Assembly: GCA_036426205.1 (NCBI GenBank) | Contig: WSYH01002426.1 | Span: 1 to 64,000, forward strand | DNA length: 64,000 bases | Reading direction: 5' to 3' | Source of the DNA: Ascaphus truei | Lineage: Eukaryota > Chordata > Amphibia > Anura > Ascaphidae | Shown: positions 11,751-24,250 of the stretch, piece by piece | Layout of the letters: every line of letters begins with the position of its first letter | How positions within the stretch are numbered: position 1 is the first letter of the stretch | Program-made: the position numbers and the translations under genes | The notes under the pieces: generated by a model | Seen by the model: only the letters and a program-made list of their open reading frames with translations | Databases searched by the model: none | Told to the model about the DNA's origin: nothing

Positions 11751-13030
11751 AGCCTAATCTGAACATATTCTTGGTTTAATGATGAAATTAAAAACTGCAA
11801 AATTAAGGCCACATCCTTCCTGGTCATTGTTATCTGACTGAACATACATTTTTACACAGGTTTCATTGGTTGGTGGAGACACTTGACCCCTAAATTGATT
11901 CTTGTTCCCAGTTGTGTGATGCACCCTTTAAAGAGATTCCCTTAAAAGATGGGAAAATACAGAAATTATACACATAATACTAAAAACCTTATTTTATGCA
12001 AGCAACCTTTCTTTGGGTATGCAGTTGCTAGATAAAGGAAATGGCATCTATCTCTATCATCATATATTTTCAGAATCATCACAACATTCTATTACTGAGA
12101 ATTGTGGGGGTTTGGTATTTGTGGAAGCGAAATGCATGATCCTCACCCCTGCACGCATTGTATACATCATTCACTCAGAATATCAGAACAGACAATGTCT
12201 GCGATGCTCAAATTGGCTGACTTATGATCCTTTCCTTGTGGCTGACACACGCCCCTGGGTGACCCCCTCCTTTCGGTGGATGTGCAACACACTTCTGGAT
12301 CAAAGTTTTGCTGCACATGACACATACATGGAGAGTGATGAGTACTGCCAATACACATACAAGAGCCTTCGCAAGCCACGCTTCCAGGAAACCAATCCTC
12401 CCATCAAGGCCCAATTGTACATACACCTTAAATTTCTAACTTAAACACTCTCTAAAAAATAAAAATATTGAGTCTTTGAACAAATGAAATGTTCTGATAA
12501 AACCGGGCCTTAGCCTGGTGTCTTATTTTCCTCGTTGGTTAACGGTTAGAGTTTTGACTCGGCAAGACGTTAACTTGATGCGGCTGTGCTTTAGGTGACT
12601 TTGGTCTTTGGTGGAGCTGGAACGAGCTTTACGTGCTTTGGGTCCAGAAAAAGAACTCTGCCACTTTAATTGCTGTAGTGGTGGTTAGTATAGGCCTTTT
12701 CATCTGGGATGCAGAGCATGCTTGCGTTGGAAATATTTGACTATTAACCCAATCTCGAGTAGGTGCACTTTCAACTTTGCCTAGAGAGACTCAAAAAATG
12801 TATTAGCGGCATACAATACTTATTAATTGTTTTATTACCAATAACATGGTCCTTAATTCGTTCCTTTGGACTGCTGATAGTCATAAGTCATCCCATAAGT
12901 GTCTCATAGGGAGATAATTTATACCTAGGAATAAATTCTTGTATCAATGTGTTTACTCCTGTCTTAGCATCCGCATATAGACAGAGGTATTCCCTATTAA
13001 TGTTCCTCAAATTAAAACTAAGTAGCCACT

Positions 13031-13420
13031 GTGAACCTGACTTTGCTACAATCTATGTTCCTAAGACTTGATGCCCCAGCCATTGCCAAACTAATTGCTT
13101 CCATAGTTAACTCTATCCTGTCTGCAGGCCATATCCCTAAGACCTGGGACACTGTCAAAGTTTGTTCCAATCTTCAAAAGTGGGGACAAAAAAACCCTGT
13201 CTCAAACTACAGGCCAATCTCTCTTCTCCCAATACTATCCACTGTCATGGAAAAAATATTCACTCCCGATTAAGCAATTATTTTACCCATACAAATTTCC
13301 CTAGCCAATCCCCATCTGGCTTTTACCAAAACACTCCACTGTAACTGTTCTGCTAAAAATTTGAAATGCCTTGTATATATAATGTATACCCTTTTCACTT
13401 ATGTAACTGCTTTTGCACTG
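13031..13420 (+). pseudogene. jockey-superfamily LINE, deleted RT fragment, second copy
   Basis: This is the duplicate of 5085-5475, with the same internal deletion and tail. Its frame runs slightly further and reads a YRPISLLPILSTVMEKI segment typical of the finger region of LINE reverse transcriptases. Confidence 0.7.
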
Positions 13421-14100
13421 CAGGGTATTTCAACTTCTTATCTTCTTTACAATGCAGTACATCTCTCCCACACCATTTCTTTGAACGTGTGTCTGGTTTC
13501 AATCACATTCCTGCTTGACAGCAGGTGATTACAATGCATGCGCCTGTAACTTCGCCCACCACTGCCTGCTTGCTTGCTTGAGTGAGTGACCCAAACAAAT
13601 AAAACAAAAAAAATTTTTATTACAATTTTTTTTTCTCCACAAGCCTGCAAAAACCATCTTGATACTGTATTACGATATTCTATCTGTGCTGTAGCTTTTG
13701 ACGGCGACCCTGTGCGTTTGACTGCACACGGCTGATTTGTGTGCTTTTTACGTACTGTATTTGGGGGTGTATTATTATGATGAACTTTCGTTTGAAATTA
13801 AAGTATGTCTTTATCTTTGAACTTCATGCAGTTGTGCCCTGTAGCCCCCTCCCCCACGAACACACACAAGGCTAGCTCACGGAGTCGTTAATTTTCTGAA
13901 TCTTGCCATTGTGTTCTTAATCCGTCCATAGCCGAGCTACAAAGCCTCACTGCGCCTGCGTGTAATCCTTTTTCAGATGGGAGCTAGCTGCTTACTGTGC
14001 ATGACTATCCCAACCCCCCCTCTCCACAGTCGTTAATTTTCTGAATCTTGCCATTGTGTTCTTAATCCGTCCATAGCCGAGCTACAAAGCCTCACTGCGC

Positions 14101-14596
14101 CTGCGTGTAATCCTTTTAGAGATGGGAGGTAGCTGATTACTGCACATGATTACCCCAACCCCCCAACCCTTTGAGGCTTTGTTTACGGTAACGCTTTGGA
14201 AAATCCCTTATCGAATTTGAAATGTAAATCTGATTTGCACAGCATTGTGGGAATTGAGAGTTTAAAAAACCATTCACTGATTCATGTTGTTTTGTCATTC
14301 ATTCTTATTCATTGATGTGGTGTGAGGGAGGGGGGGGATGTTGTCAATGATTATGATTAGCAGGAATATAAATAAATATTTATTTTATTTTATCAGGAAC
14401 CAACAAATAAAAATATAAAAATAATCATGAATAATACATAATGCAGTCTTTATTAGGTTCTTCTGGCATATTGAAATTGGATAAACATTTAGAAAACATT
14501 TGTAAAAAATGGATAAACATGAATAATGCACATTTATATGAATATTATTTAATAATATATACTTTAATGTATATATATATATATATATATATACAC
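14101..14596. repeat. left arm of the Tc1-like element, non-coding
   Basis: This stretch is nearly the same as 26490-26681 joined to 37977-38290, where the L1 interrupts it. It is AT-rich, ends in a TA microsatellite (about 14567-14593), and shows no gene. Confidence 0.6.
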
Positions 14597-14739
14597 AAAA
14601 CCTCTCCTCTCTCAATGAACTACTGTACTGTTCACAGAATGAGGAACAAGATACAGACGGAAAAAATAATATTACTATATATATATATATATATATGAAA
14701 ACACAAAAGAAAAAGATACCTCTGAAATAGCACTCAGAC

Positions 14740-14742
14740 NNN
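14740..14742. other. 3-base assembly gap (N)
   Basis: Three undetermined bases lie within the left arm of the palindrome. The matching right-arm bases (around 16065) supply the expected sequence context. The gap suggests that the assembler had difficulty with the foldback. Confidence 0.95.
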
Positions 14743-15373
14743 AAAGAATTGCCAAAATATAAAGGGTACTTTAATTAAATCAAAGATAACAGAAAACAAA
14801 CAGCGACCAATGAACCGCCTGACTATAGATTAGTGGACAAAAGAAAATAACAAAAGTTAATATATCAAACCCAATAAAAATAAAGAAAAGTGATGCCCCA
14901 AAGAATAGACCTAACTCACTGAAGGAAAAGTAATTCCTGCAGTGAAATAAATCAACGGCCGTCCCAGGAAATTACTAGCATAAGGACATCATAAACCAAG
15001 TAAAACACAAAAGGTCAAAGATACAACTACAAAGCATACAATCAAAGAAATCATGGTGCTGAATTGATGACAGTTGAAGTGTAAAAAAACACTATAATAA
15101 GCTAATTGCAGTACAGATGAGATTAATAAAAAGCAGACATATACAACAACTTCATTAGTAACCCAAATACATAAAAATACAAATAAGATGGGGAAACAAA
15201 TGGGGTAAATAATCTGAGATACTCAGCTCCTGGAAAACTGAAGTACTGCAACCATCAAACAGCACAGCAAAGTCCACTATTAATGTCCAAGGATATAGGG
15301 ACATAGATGAAGGTTCAAAATAGAACATAGGCAGGCAGGGTCAGCAGCAGCAAAAATTAAAATTAGCCCACTA

Positions 15374-15402
15374 ACGCGTTTCGCCCGCAAAGGCTTCCTC
15401 AC
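15374..15402 (-). ncRNA. hammerhead-like motif, left palindrome arm
   Basis: On the minus strand the order is GTGAGGAA, GCC-loop-GGC, GAAACGCG, TTA. Stem II pairs GCC with GGC. The core has GUGAGGA where CUGANGA is expected. It mirrors the motif at 15412-15448. Confidence 0.5.
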
Positions 15403-15411
15403 GAGTGGCAC

Positions 15412-15448
15412 TCGTGAGGAAGCCTTTGCGGGCGAAACGCGTTAGTGG
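15412..15448 (+). ncRNA. hammerhead-like motif, right palindrome arm
   Basis: This is the plus-strand partner of 15374-15402, with the same GTGAGGAA, GCC/GGC stem and GAAACGCG order. Only a partial stem I (GCAC with GTGGGC) can be drawn, so this family is less convincing than those at 33791 and 51378. Confidence 0.5.
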
Positions 15449-16261
15449 GCTAATTTTAATTTTTGCTGCTGCTGACCCTGCCTGCCTATGTTCTATTTTG
15501 AACCTTCATCTATGTCCTATATCCTTGGACATTAATAGTGGACTTTGCTGTGCTGTTTGATGGTTGCAGTACTTCAGTTTTCCAGGAGCTGAGTATATCA
15601 GATTATTTACCCTCATTTTGTTCCCCATCTTATTTGTATTTTTATGTATTGGGTTATAAATGAAGTTTTGTATATGTATGCTTTTATTAATCTATCTGTA
15701 CTGCAATTAGCTTATTATAGTGTTTTTTTTACACTTCAAATGTCTCAATTCAGCACCATGATTCTTTGATTGTAGCTTTTGTTAGTTTGATCTTTGACCT
15801 TTTTGTATGGTGTCCTTTAGCTAGTAATATTCCTTGGGACGGCGGTCTGATTATTTCACTGCAGGAATTACTTTTTCCTTCAGTGAGTTAGTCTTTCTTT
15901 GGGGCATCAACTTTTCTTTATTTTATTGGGTTTTGTATAATTAACTTTTGTTATTTTCTTTTGTCCACTAATCTATTATTCAGGCGGGTTATTGGTCAGC
16001 TGTTTGTTTTTCTGTTATCTTTTGAATTTAATTAAAGTACCCTTATATTTTTTGCAATTATTTGTCTGAGTGCTATTTCAGAGGTATCTTTTTCTTTGTG
16101 TTTCATATTTAATTTTCCTCAAGCACCACTACAGTTTATTTTTTCTATGTTATAATTATTTCAGGTATATTTTTCCGATTTAAGTAGGGATTTAGAATTT
16201 GCATTAATTTTGGAAGTGATGCGGGTATTCATTTTTGTGTCTTGTTATATTATATAAATAT

Positions 16262-16284
<23 letters not shown>

Positions 16285-16292
<8 letters not shown>

Positions 16293-18500
16293 GTAATATT
16301 ATTTTTCCGTCTGTATCTGTCCTATCGTGAAAAGTACAGTAGTTCATGAGAGAGGAGAGGTTTTGTGTACATCATTACTGCTGTTAAATACTGTATACAA
16401 ACAGATTAGACTGTACACAACACCCCCCCTCTATTCTTTTTTCCTGCAAAGACAAGAAACTAAAAAAATGAGTGCAGTATGTGCGTACTGTATTATGGCA
16501 TTGTGTGATGTGTAGTACTACTGTAGATAGCTGGTGCTGCTTCTCTGGAAATAAAAAAATATTGAGCAGTTAGTAGGCATTCACTGTACTACTGTCAAAC
16601 TAGTCTATACTGGAACACTGTATACTGTACTCTGACTACTGTTAAATACTATGTAACCAGGTTTGGCTGGTTGCTGCTCTCTCTGTAAAAAAAAAACTGT
16701 AACTACTGTATACTTGACTATTAGGGCGACAAAATCTGTGCCATACTTACCTGTATCAAAAACTGTACTTACATACTACAGTACAGTACTACTTTCCTGA
16801 TGCTTACAGCGCGAATCAAAATGGGCAACACAGTCACAATATGGTCTATATATTGATTGCAGCGTTCCACGGTGAGTACATCGTTCAAAAAACTCAGTGA
16901 TGCTTTCAACAACGCGTCTTTGTTGGAGGGTTTCACCACTTTCCGGATATGGTCCTTCAGATGATGCCAGACCAATTCGATCGGATTGAAGTCTGGCGAT
17001 CTGATTAGAAAAATAGCACACTTAGTTTAAGAGATACAGTACACAGTAAAAACAGGGGAAAAAATGAGACACGGTTACCGCACTACTCCGCTGGCGTCTT
17101 ACAAGTTGATTACCGCGCTCAAGGATATGCGCTGTTGACGCGGTGTGTCGGATCGGGTCCTGATAGAAACGGTGACCATCCGGGAACTCGCGTGGAGTTG
17201 TATTGCACTATCTCAGGACAATGTTCTTGGAGAAGAAAGCTTTATTCATGATTCCTATAGCAAGAAAAGAAAAGTGCTCAAAAAACTGCACAATAGTACA
17301 GTTACAGTGCATACAGTAAGGCTACAACAGTAAAGTACAGTGCAGTAAGGCTAATTATATTTATATATTTTACCTTCAAAGATGACAATGCATCGTGGTC
17401 CACGCCTAGAGAGGGCACCCCACACATGCAGATTTATGGGGGGTTGTTTTGGCGGGCTTTTCAAAGAATATGCGGCCTTTTTTGTGGAATGCAAAGGTTG
17501 CAAATCTCTCAGCGACAAGGGACTTGTCAGTGAAGATGCAATCCTGGAAAGTCTCCCCACTGTCGATCCATGCCTGGACCTGGACCATTTTATTTGTTGT
17601 ACGTCCCTATCATGGGGTACGCTCTGTAATGACAAGGAATAAATAATTTAATCGTACAGTACAGTTCCTAAACAACACTTTTACCTCATGTACTGTCAGT
17701 ACTAACCTCACACGTCCATATTTCCATCCAATGCTGGTCTATCTTCTTTATGCTGGTCTCGGATACAGTGAGATTGTGATTTTCCGCAGAGTGTATTTAC
17801 CCTTAATGCACTCTTCTTCATCATTCTCTCACTTATTTTGTCCACCAGAAGAGATGGTCTCCCTACAATGTAAAGAAAAACAAAAACTATAAATATGCCG
17901 CAATATAAAAATATACTTTATAATGTGTAATATAAATATACAAAATATATATACTGTTGTAATATAAATATGCAAAATACAGTATATAATTGTACTGTTG
18001 TAAATAAATATAAATATACAAATATATATATTGTGTTTAATAAAATTAATAATAAATATGAAAAACATATATACTGTATACTGTTTTGTAATATCAAAAT
18101 ATTATAGTTGTAATTAAATATGCAAAAATACTGATATATGTATACTGTTGTAATATATAAATATAAATATACAAAATATATACTGTATACTGTGTAATAT
18201 AAATATCAAATATATATACTGTTGTATATAAAATAAATATGCAAAATACAGTGTATACGTGTTATATAAATAACAAAATATATATACTGTTGTAATATAA
18301 AATGCAAAATACAGTATATACTGTTGTAATATAAATATACAAAATATATACAGTATCTGTTAGTATATAAATATAAATATGCAAAATACAGTTATAACTG
18401 TATACTTTGTAATATAAAAATAAATATACAAAATATATATACTGTGTAATATAAATATAAATATGCAAAATAGAGTATATACTGTTATAATGTGTATATA
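16285..18500 (-). pseudogene. Tc1-like transposase, decayed second copy with introns
   Basis: This region is collinear with 38290-40440 and carries recognisable pieces of exons 2 to 5 of that transposase gene. The C-terminal exon lies near 16780-17010, the QDND-type exon near 17090-17250, the exon ending in the IVIFEG segment near 17385-17610, and exon 2 near 17710-17865. Intron 1 with its AT-rich minisatellite is also present (17880-18490). Many single-base deletions break every exon. At 18.5 kb an LTR element interrupts intron 1, which resumes at 22295. It retains a GAGACCATCTCTTCT version of exon 2 that shows the other copy has lost bases there. Confidence 0.75.
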
Positions 18501-18503
18501 ACT

Positions 18504-19573
18504 TGAACACCTTCCCCCCCCCCCCCCCCCTATCGCAGATAGGGACCATGTGGGGAAATCTACACTTAGTTACCTGGTGTGGTGCGTTACCTGATAGGCT
18601 CACAGAAGACCTGAACTTTCGCCACTGGGAGCCTGGGGTTACCTGATTCGTCATACACAGCGCCTCCACCTGTAAGGTTCCCACCTGAGTGGGATGATCC
18701 TCTTACAGAATCACAATAATAAAACACGCACACAGTGTATGCTAATAACTGTTACTATTGTAACTACTAATAATAACTCCGGTACCTGTACCACACAGAA
18801 TAATGTGTATAACACACACACATGGACGTGCACTGGGTGCACACATCAACATAGGTATTCCCCAAAGTACCTTATGTCCAAACCCCACCCACGTGTGATG
18901 GAGATAGAGCGTATCCTGGAGTGGTGGTGCACTCTTATAGTACCTGCCCGGGCTCCAGCCATGGGTGCCGCTATACACTGAAGTGGATCGCCTGATCCGA
19001 CGAGACGTCTCACTACACGTGGGTGAATTCCAGCGTGGATAATATCACCGCAGCTTCCGCACCGTCTGTACTTTGCAGGGGATCCGTCTGCAACCGGCGG
19101 CCGCAGGTCACTGCTTGGCGGGGCTCTTGAGAAGATAGTCTCTATATAACTTGGGGGGTCCGAGCCCAGGACCCAGTAATCAGGCTGACACTACTGAGTG
19201 GCTTCTAACTTAACCAAATAGCTAAAGGGGCAGAACTCCTCAAGTAGGGCCTGTTCCCTGAAGCAACCACAAACTGGGGCAATGGTAACTTATCTGGGGC
19301 CTTGGGGTAACAAGCCTAGTGCTAGGGGCTACTGCTCCTGCACACACCCTAACTCTCCCAGCTCCAACTGCTCCACTCTTTTTAAAGCTGTCTCAACTGT
19401 CATCTCTCACAGCTTCACTGGTTGCCAAACCTGTAACTGCATCCTCTCTACTTGTCCCTATTCAGAACTGCCAGCGCAGGCTCCCTTGCACTGAAAAGGC
19501 CTTAATTGCAAAGCAGCCCGCTATTGATAAGCCGCAGCATGTGACAATCCCTGGGGGATACGGGGGCTATACA
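18504..19573 (-). mobile_element. 3' LTR of a non-autonomous Gypsy-like element
   Basis: Read on the minus strand, the LTR begins TGTATAGCCCCCG after a purine-rich tract (GGCAGGGGAG) and ends GGTGTTCA. A long C-run (about 18513-18530) lies near its end. It matches 21562-22294, although that copy lacks ~480 bp. The LTR holds no supported gene. Confidence 0.7.
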
Positions 19574-21561
19574 CTCCCCTGCCGTAAAATCCCAACGGCC
19601 TCGCTTGAGAGTAGCAGACATATAACAGAGATTATATAATGAAAAATGCATTGCATAAGTTATACAGCAAATCACTGCACTTGATCAACGGTACCCAAAT
19701 ATCATCACGTTGATTACCCGAGCCAGCTGAGTCTCATAGTGATGAATCCTGGAGGTCTTTGGAGCTCATGATCGGGGGATACAGTTCTAATCCCAAACCT
19801 ATCCTCTCCTGGTAGAAGGAATAGTAAGGGATCTTGGTACCAGACATTGCCGGGCATCGCAGCATGGGATACAGGCCAGGGGGTCTCGCCCCTTGCTTGG
19901 GTCCACCACATGGTGAATGAAGCGCCCATAGTGCGCATGAAGGAGGCAATAATTACCAGAGCGGTCTCAGACAGTCTTGGTCGCTCCAATAATCTCTTGA
20001 GCTCGGCGACGTCTTCTGGGGCATCACACATATCTACGGGCAGGTCCATGTTTGGGAAGAAAGAGCTTGAAGCTCCTCTGGTAGAAGTAAGCACCGCGCA
20101 TTGCCGCTGTACTGGATATCTTGATGGGGTCAAATCTGCTCTCTGGTCTGAGAAGATATCTGGGGGGACACATCCCCAGGACGCGATGACAGGGTGAGCC
20201 CATCGCCCGGTGACCCTACCTTTGGAGCCACCATGCTCCACGATCACCGGGGAGCTCACACCGACACCCCTGGGGCAGTCAACTTCCCCCTGTCGCATTG
20301 GCAGGTACTGATCCCAAGCGGACCGATGGTACATCGTGTAGGCCTGACGCCGCCGCAGTTAGGGCACACAGGCCCACAGCAGAGTCTGCAGTAGGTGGGG
20401 CATCAGCCCGTTGTCCTCAGCTCACTTGAGTGGTCTGCCGGCAGGCGCATCACAACGGCCTGATGACTACTGTGTCAGTAAAGAAGGGGTGGGACGGCCT
20501 TACCCTTCATGTTCAAAACACTGCGGTTCCGGTGGAACCAAATCTGGAACCGATTCTGGAGTTGAGTCTGGAACCGATGTTTAGGGCGCACGGGGCCCTC
20601 CAAAACCTTCGCTCTATGAGGTAGGTAGATTGGCAGCATTGACCGACCAGTAGAGGGGTCTGTCGCATCTTTCTCTGCGGTTTCCGTGGGCTTCCGCCAT
20701 CGCTGGGTTGCAGGGAACGTGCTCCGCAACAAGCACTCTGGGTCCCAAGTTCAGTTCCTCCATCTGAAAATACCATTTGCTGCAGAAACATCTACGACCC
20801 TGCCGTCCACTTTTGACCAGAAGTTCTACTGGTAGGTGATAAGGGTCAAAGTCCATACCGCCATACTTATCAATCATCTTTTGAAGCACGGGACAAAAGT
20901 AGGGTGCTTTCACTCCTTTTACTCGCCAACCTCGTATAAATGAGGGTGTCAGTTCGCTGCATCCTGTTTCTCCTGCCCGGGGAACAGAAGTGGTGGACTG
21001 AGACTCACTTACGTCAAGGGGGTGGAGCTCTGGTTCTCGCGCAGACACCGGGTGGTTACTGTAACGCATGGGCGCAGCCTGGCCCGCTAATTAGACACGT
21101 CTTGCGCTCTCCTGACTTGTGGGAGACGCCATTTGATGGGACTCATTATTAGCCTCCCTGGATGCGGGAGCCAAAGAAACTTCTAGGTCAGGATAGTATA
21201 ATTGGCACCCCATTATCGGAGCCCTCGGCAGAGTTAGGTTGGGGGACCGTTTCCTCACATATGGCAATGGCTACCCTTTATTATCATGGCACTCCATTGA
21301 CAGAGGGAATCAGACTTTTGCCTATGACCCATGCTTGTTCAAGTCCAGGGAGTTTGCGTAACTGCGCCTGGATGTCTGACGCGGAAGTAGCATGCCGGAA
21401 CTCCGCCCACAACGACCAGGCAGTTCAGGGTCGGGCTAGTTTTGTGGCCCAGCGTGGACCCCGCTTTTGAGGGCACCACATAGTGGAAAGTAAATTGGAC
21501 AATTTGATGAAAAATAGGGACAGGGCACCCCAGGTCTGAGATCTCAGCAAGCGCCTCCAAA
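19574..21561 (-). mobile_element. internal region of the non-autonomous LTR element
   Basis: About 2.0 kb lies between the two LTRs. No reverse transcriptase, integrase or protease motif is visible. Two minus-strand frames stand out: 20614-21069 (151 codons, with Trp/Tyr-rich stretches such as KWYFQMEELNLG) and 19714-20334 (206 codons). I do not recognise either. Just inside the 5' LTR, the minus strand reads TTTGGAGGCGCTTGCTGAGAT, which sits where a primer-binding site would be expected. The element probably depends on another Gypsy for its enzymes. Confidence 0.6.
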
Positions 21562-22294
21562 TGTAACACCTTCCCCCCCCCCTATCGCGTGGGTGAATTC
21601 CAGCGTGGATAATATCACCGCAGCTCGCACCATCTGTACTTTGACAGGGATATCGTCTGCAAACCGGCGGCCGCAGTCACTGCTTGGGCGGGCCTCCGAG
21701 AAGATAGTTCTCTATATAACTCTGGGGGGTCAGCCCAGACCCAGTAATCGGCTACACACTGAGTGTTCTAACTTAACCAAATAGCTAAAGGGGCAGAATC
21801 CTCAAGTAGGGCCTGGTCCCTGAAGCAACCACAAACTGGGGCAATGGTAACTTATCTGGGGCCTCCTGGGGGTAACTAGGCCTGTGCTAGGGGCTACTGC
21901 TCCCTGCAAACACACACCCTAAATCCCCAAATAGCTAAAGGGGCAGATCTCGTTTATGTAGGGCCTGTCCCTGAAGCAAACAAAACTGGGGAAATGGTAA
22001 CTTATCTGGGACCTCGTGGGCGGTAACTAAGCCTGAGTGCTAGGTTGCTAGTCCCTTGCACAACACACCTAAACTACCCTCAAGCCAGCTCCAACTGCTA
22101 CTCTTTTAAAAGATGTCTAACTGTCATCTCAAAGCTTCAACTGGTTGCTAGCGAACATGTACTGCAAGCCTCTCTTACTTGTCCCTATGCAGAACTGAGC
22201 GCAGGCTCCTTGCACTGAAAAGGCCTTAATTTGCAAATGCAGCCGCCCTATGACTAAGCGAGCATGGGACAATCCCCTAAGGGTACGGGGGGAT
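21562..22294 (-). mobile_element. 5' LTR of the non-autonomous element, deleted
   Basis: It starts TGTAACACCTTCCCC and ends near GGTACGGGGGGATA, matching 18504-19573. It lacks the segment between the C-run and GTGGGTGAATTCC. It also carries a local duplication in which AAATAGCTAAAGGGGCAGA occurs at about 21777 and 21930. Many single-base differences from the other LTR suggest age or poor consensus. Confidence 0.65.
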
Positions 22295-22442
22295 ATTAAA
22301 TATAAATATACACAAATATATATACTGTTGTCAATATAAATATTACATACAGATATGATCTAGAGTAGGTAACAATATTTTATATGAAAAAAAAGTACAT
22401 TTAAGTTGTATAAATATACTACACGTTAGTTACCTTTGTGCC
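22295..22442 (-). pseudogene. resumed intron 1 and start of exon 1 of the decayed transposase
   Basis: The bases match 40395-40540, including the donor region ACACGTTAGTTACC. This shows that the transposase copy at 16285-18500 originally continued here. Exon 1 is cut within its 3' end by the LTR that begins at 22443. Confidence 0.7.
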
Positions 22443-24023
22443 TGTGACGGTTAAGTGAGGGTTTGGCCAGGAATTAACGGGGTTACTCCCCAAGGGCCCC
22501 CCTCGAACCTCGCCAGGGAGGACAAGGGGTTAACTGGGCTGAGGCCCAGACATGTGATTTAACCATTGTTATAACATGAAATGACTTATTCCCCTGTGTA
22601 TATGTAAATGATGTTTGTTGCTGGATCAGGGTCTCATAAAACCCCCACGGGACTCTCTTAAGGGGTTAATGAGCTACGTTTAAGAAAATTCCACTTATTA
22701 GGTCTTTTCAGGACAATCGGACTTCAAAGGTTTAATTGAAGTTGAATTGAAAGCAAGCAAGGGTTGTTAGTGCACCGTTGGTTATTACCTGTTTGCAGCC
22801 ACCCTCGAGTCTGGGGGTGCAGCCTCCGGGAAAACCCCCCAAGTACCCCACATATGAAACATTAACTTTGTCATAAGGGGGACTATAATTGTGATATTGT
22901 GCCTCTCTGGGCAGTCTACAATGACAGGCCAAATCTAACTACCTGCCTGCCTTGTAATGCATGAGGAACCAATGGTGCTCATATGAGTCTATTCACGTTT
23001 GATATAACTTCCATGAGGAAGCTGCATATAACAGAGAGGTGTGACACCTAGGATCAAAAAGGTAGACCTATTGTTTATGCAAGAAGCAAAAGCCGCTTCA
23101 AAAGGTTTATTGATGGGGCCAGGGGGGGGGGGCCTGACCCCAAACAGGATATCTGAATTGGTGTTCCTTATTAAAATATAAGAAAGTATATGCAGATGTC
23201 CTTGGCTGAAAAGGATAAGAGTTAACATATTGTAATCGGGTGATTTAGCATTTCTTGGGAGTCTAAACACTGTATATATAACGGCTGCTAAATGTCAGAT
23301 ATATTATCTCATTATTTTCATATTACACTGTAATTTTGGTCTCTCTGCGCGCGTCAGGTGTCTCAGGATTGTATTATATATCTCACACCTGACAGGGATT
23401 ACGGACGGAAGTTATGCAATGATTTGCAGTAAATATGAAACTTTGGTTGAGTTCTGAGGAAACCCGTTGTGATGAGCAGGAAGGAGAATTACATACTGGT
23501 CATCAAAAGGCTAAAGGCTAATTGCTTATGCTTGGCCCAAACGCTGACCCAAAGAAAATTAACCAGAGAGTGTAACTTTTTACACCGGGAGCTGGAAGTC
23601 CAAACAAGTTCAAAAGCTTGAAAGGGACATTTGTAGCGTCACGGCACCTAAGGTACAGTAGTAGGGAGACAAACGGGATGATAAACTAGCTGTCCACCCT
23701 CTTCAAAGTTGTTTCATTTCATTGTTCATGCAAATTCTTCATGCATGCATTCGTCGCCTGTTTTGCTGTGATGTCAACTGACATATGGTGAGAAGTGGCC
23801 CAGTCTATGATCTGATGGCCTTGTGCCTAAGCTTTTAAGTAAGTGTCTAATATTTGCCGTTATATGTACATTATTGTGTACTTCACCTTATCAAGGAATA
23901 TAAAATCACTTTATAGTATATCTTTAAGTCTCGTCCCATGTTCAAACCCAGGCTGTATATATATTTATTTATATAGTGTTTTGTTGGTCCTAAATTACAG
24001 CCTGTCGAAAGCATCTCGTGACA
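22443..24023 (+). mobile_element. 5' LTR of a plus-strand Gmr1-type Gypsy
   Basis: The LTR starts TGTGACGGTTAAG and ends ATCTCGTGACA, a length of 1581 bp that is close to the 1573-bp solo LTR at 8822. Its last bases resemble the matching end of the minus-strand Gypsy LTR, and the leader that follows aligns with that element. It has no coding content. It inserted into exon 1 of the decayed transposase copy. Confidence 0.75.
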
Positions 24024-24250
24024 GGCTGTATTAAATCTTGGGTGGCATGCGCTGGCGGGACTGAGCTGGTACTGGATTACATGTCTCTGCGGTGTGTTGG
24101 GCGTCCGGTGTTTCCTGTTATTTGGCGGTGGAGGTACTGTGATCCAGTGGGAAACTTGTGGTAATTCAAGTTCCTGGGACATAAAGATATTGAACACACA
24201 CGGTTCAACATATAACACAAGATATGGTCACATTCTCATGTTACCCCTAC
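24024..24250 (+). mobile_element. leader of the plus-strand Gmr1-type Gypsy
   Basis: The leader begins GGCTGTATTAAATC and continues through GGCGGGACTGAGCTGG to TTCCTGGGACATAAAGATAT. The same order occurs on the minus strand just inside the LTR at 62590 (GCGGGACTGAACTGG, then TTCCTGGGTCTAAAGATAT). Similarity fades near 24250, so gag and pol have been lost. Confidence 0.65.

Larger units (their letters stand above)
6579..14100. repeat. tandem ~6.3-kb segmental duplication, copy 2
   Basis: This is the direct repeat of 295-6578. It is longer because a solo LTR (8822-10394) was inserted after duplication. A CA/ACAT microsatellite at about 8281-8326 is expanded relative to copy 1 (about 1920-1940). 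The right edge is approximate because the end of the unit is itself built from short tandem blocks around the motif CCATTGTGTTCTTAATCCG. Confidence 0.85.
14597..16370. repeat. ~0.8-kb-arm palindrome of Penelope-type terminal sequence
   Basis: The left arm from ACACAAAACCTCTCC (14597) to about 15402 is the reverse complement of about 15406 to GGAGAGGTTTTGTGT (16370). The right arm has ~140 extra bases at 16110-16250. The centre is CTCACGAGT-GGC-ACTCGTGAG. Each arm holds a hammerhead-like motif next to the centre. Each arm also ends in a TA repeat followed by the first ~85 bases of the Tc1-like locus. Two Penelope pseudo-LTRs joined head to head would explain the inner part. Three N bases lie at 14740-14742. 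Confidence 0.8.
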
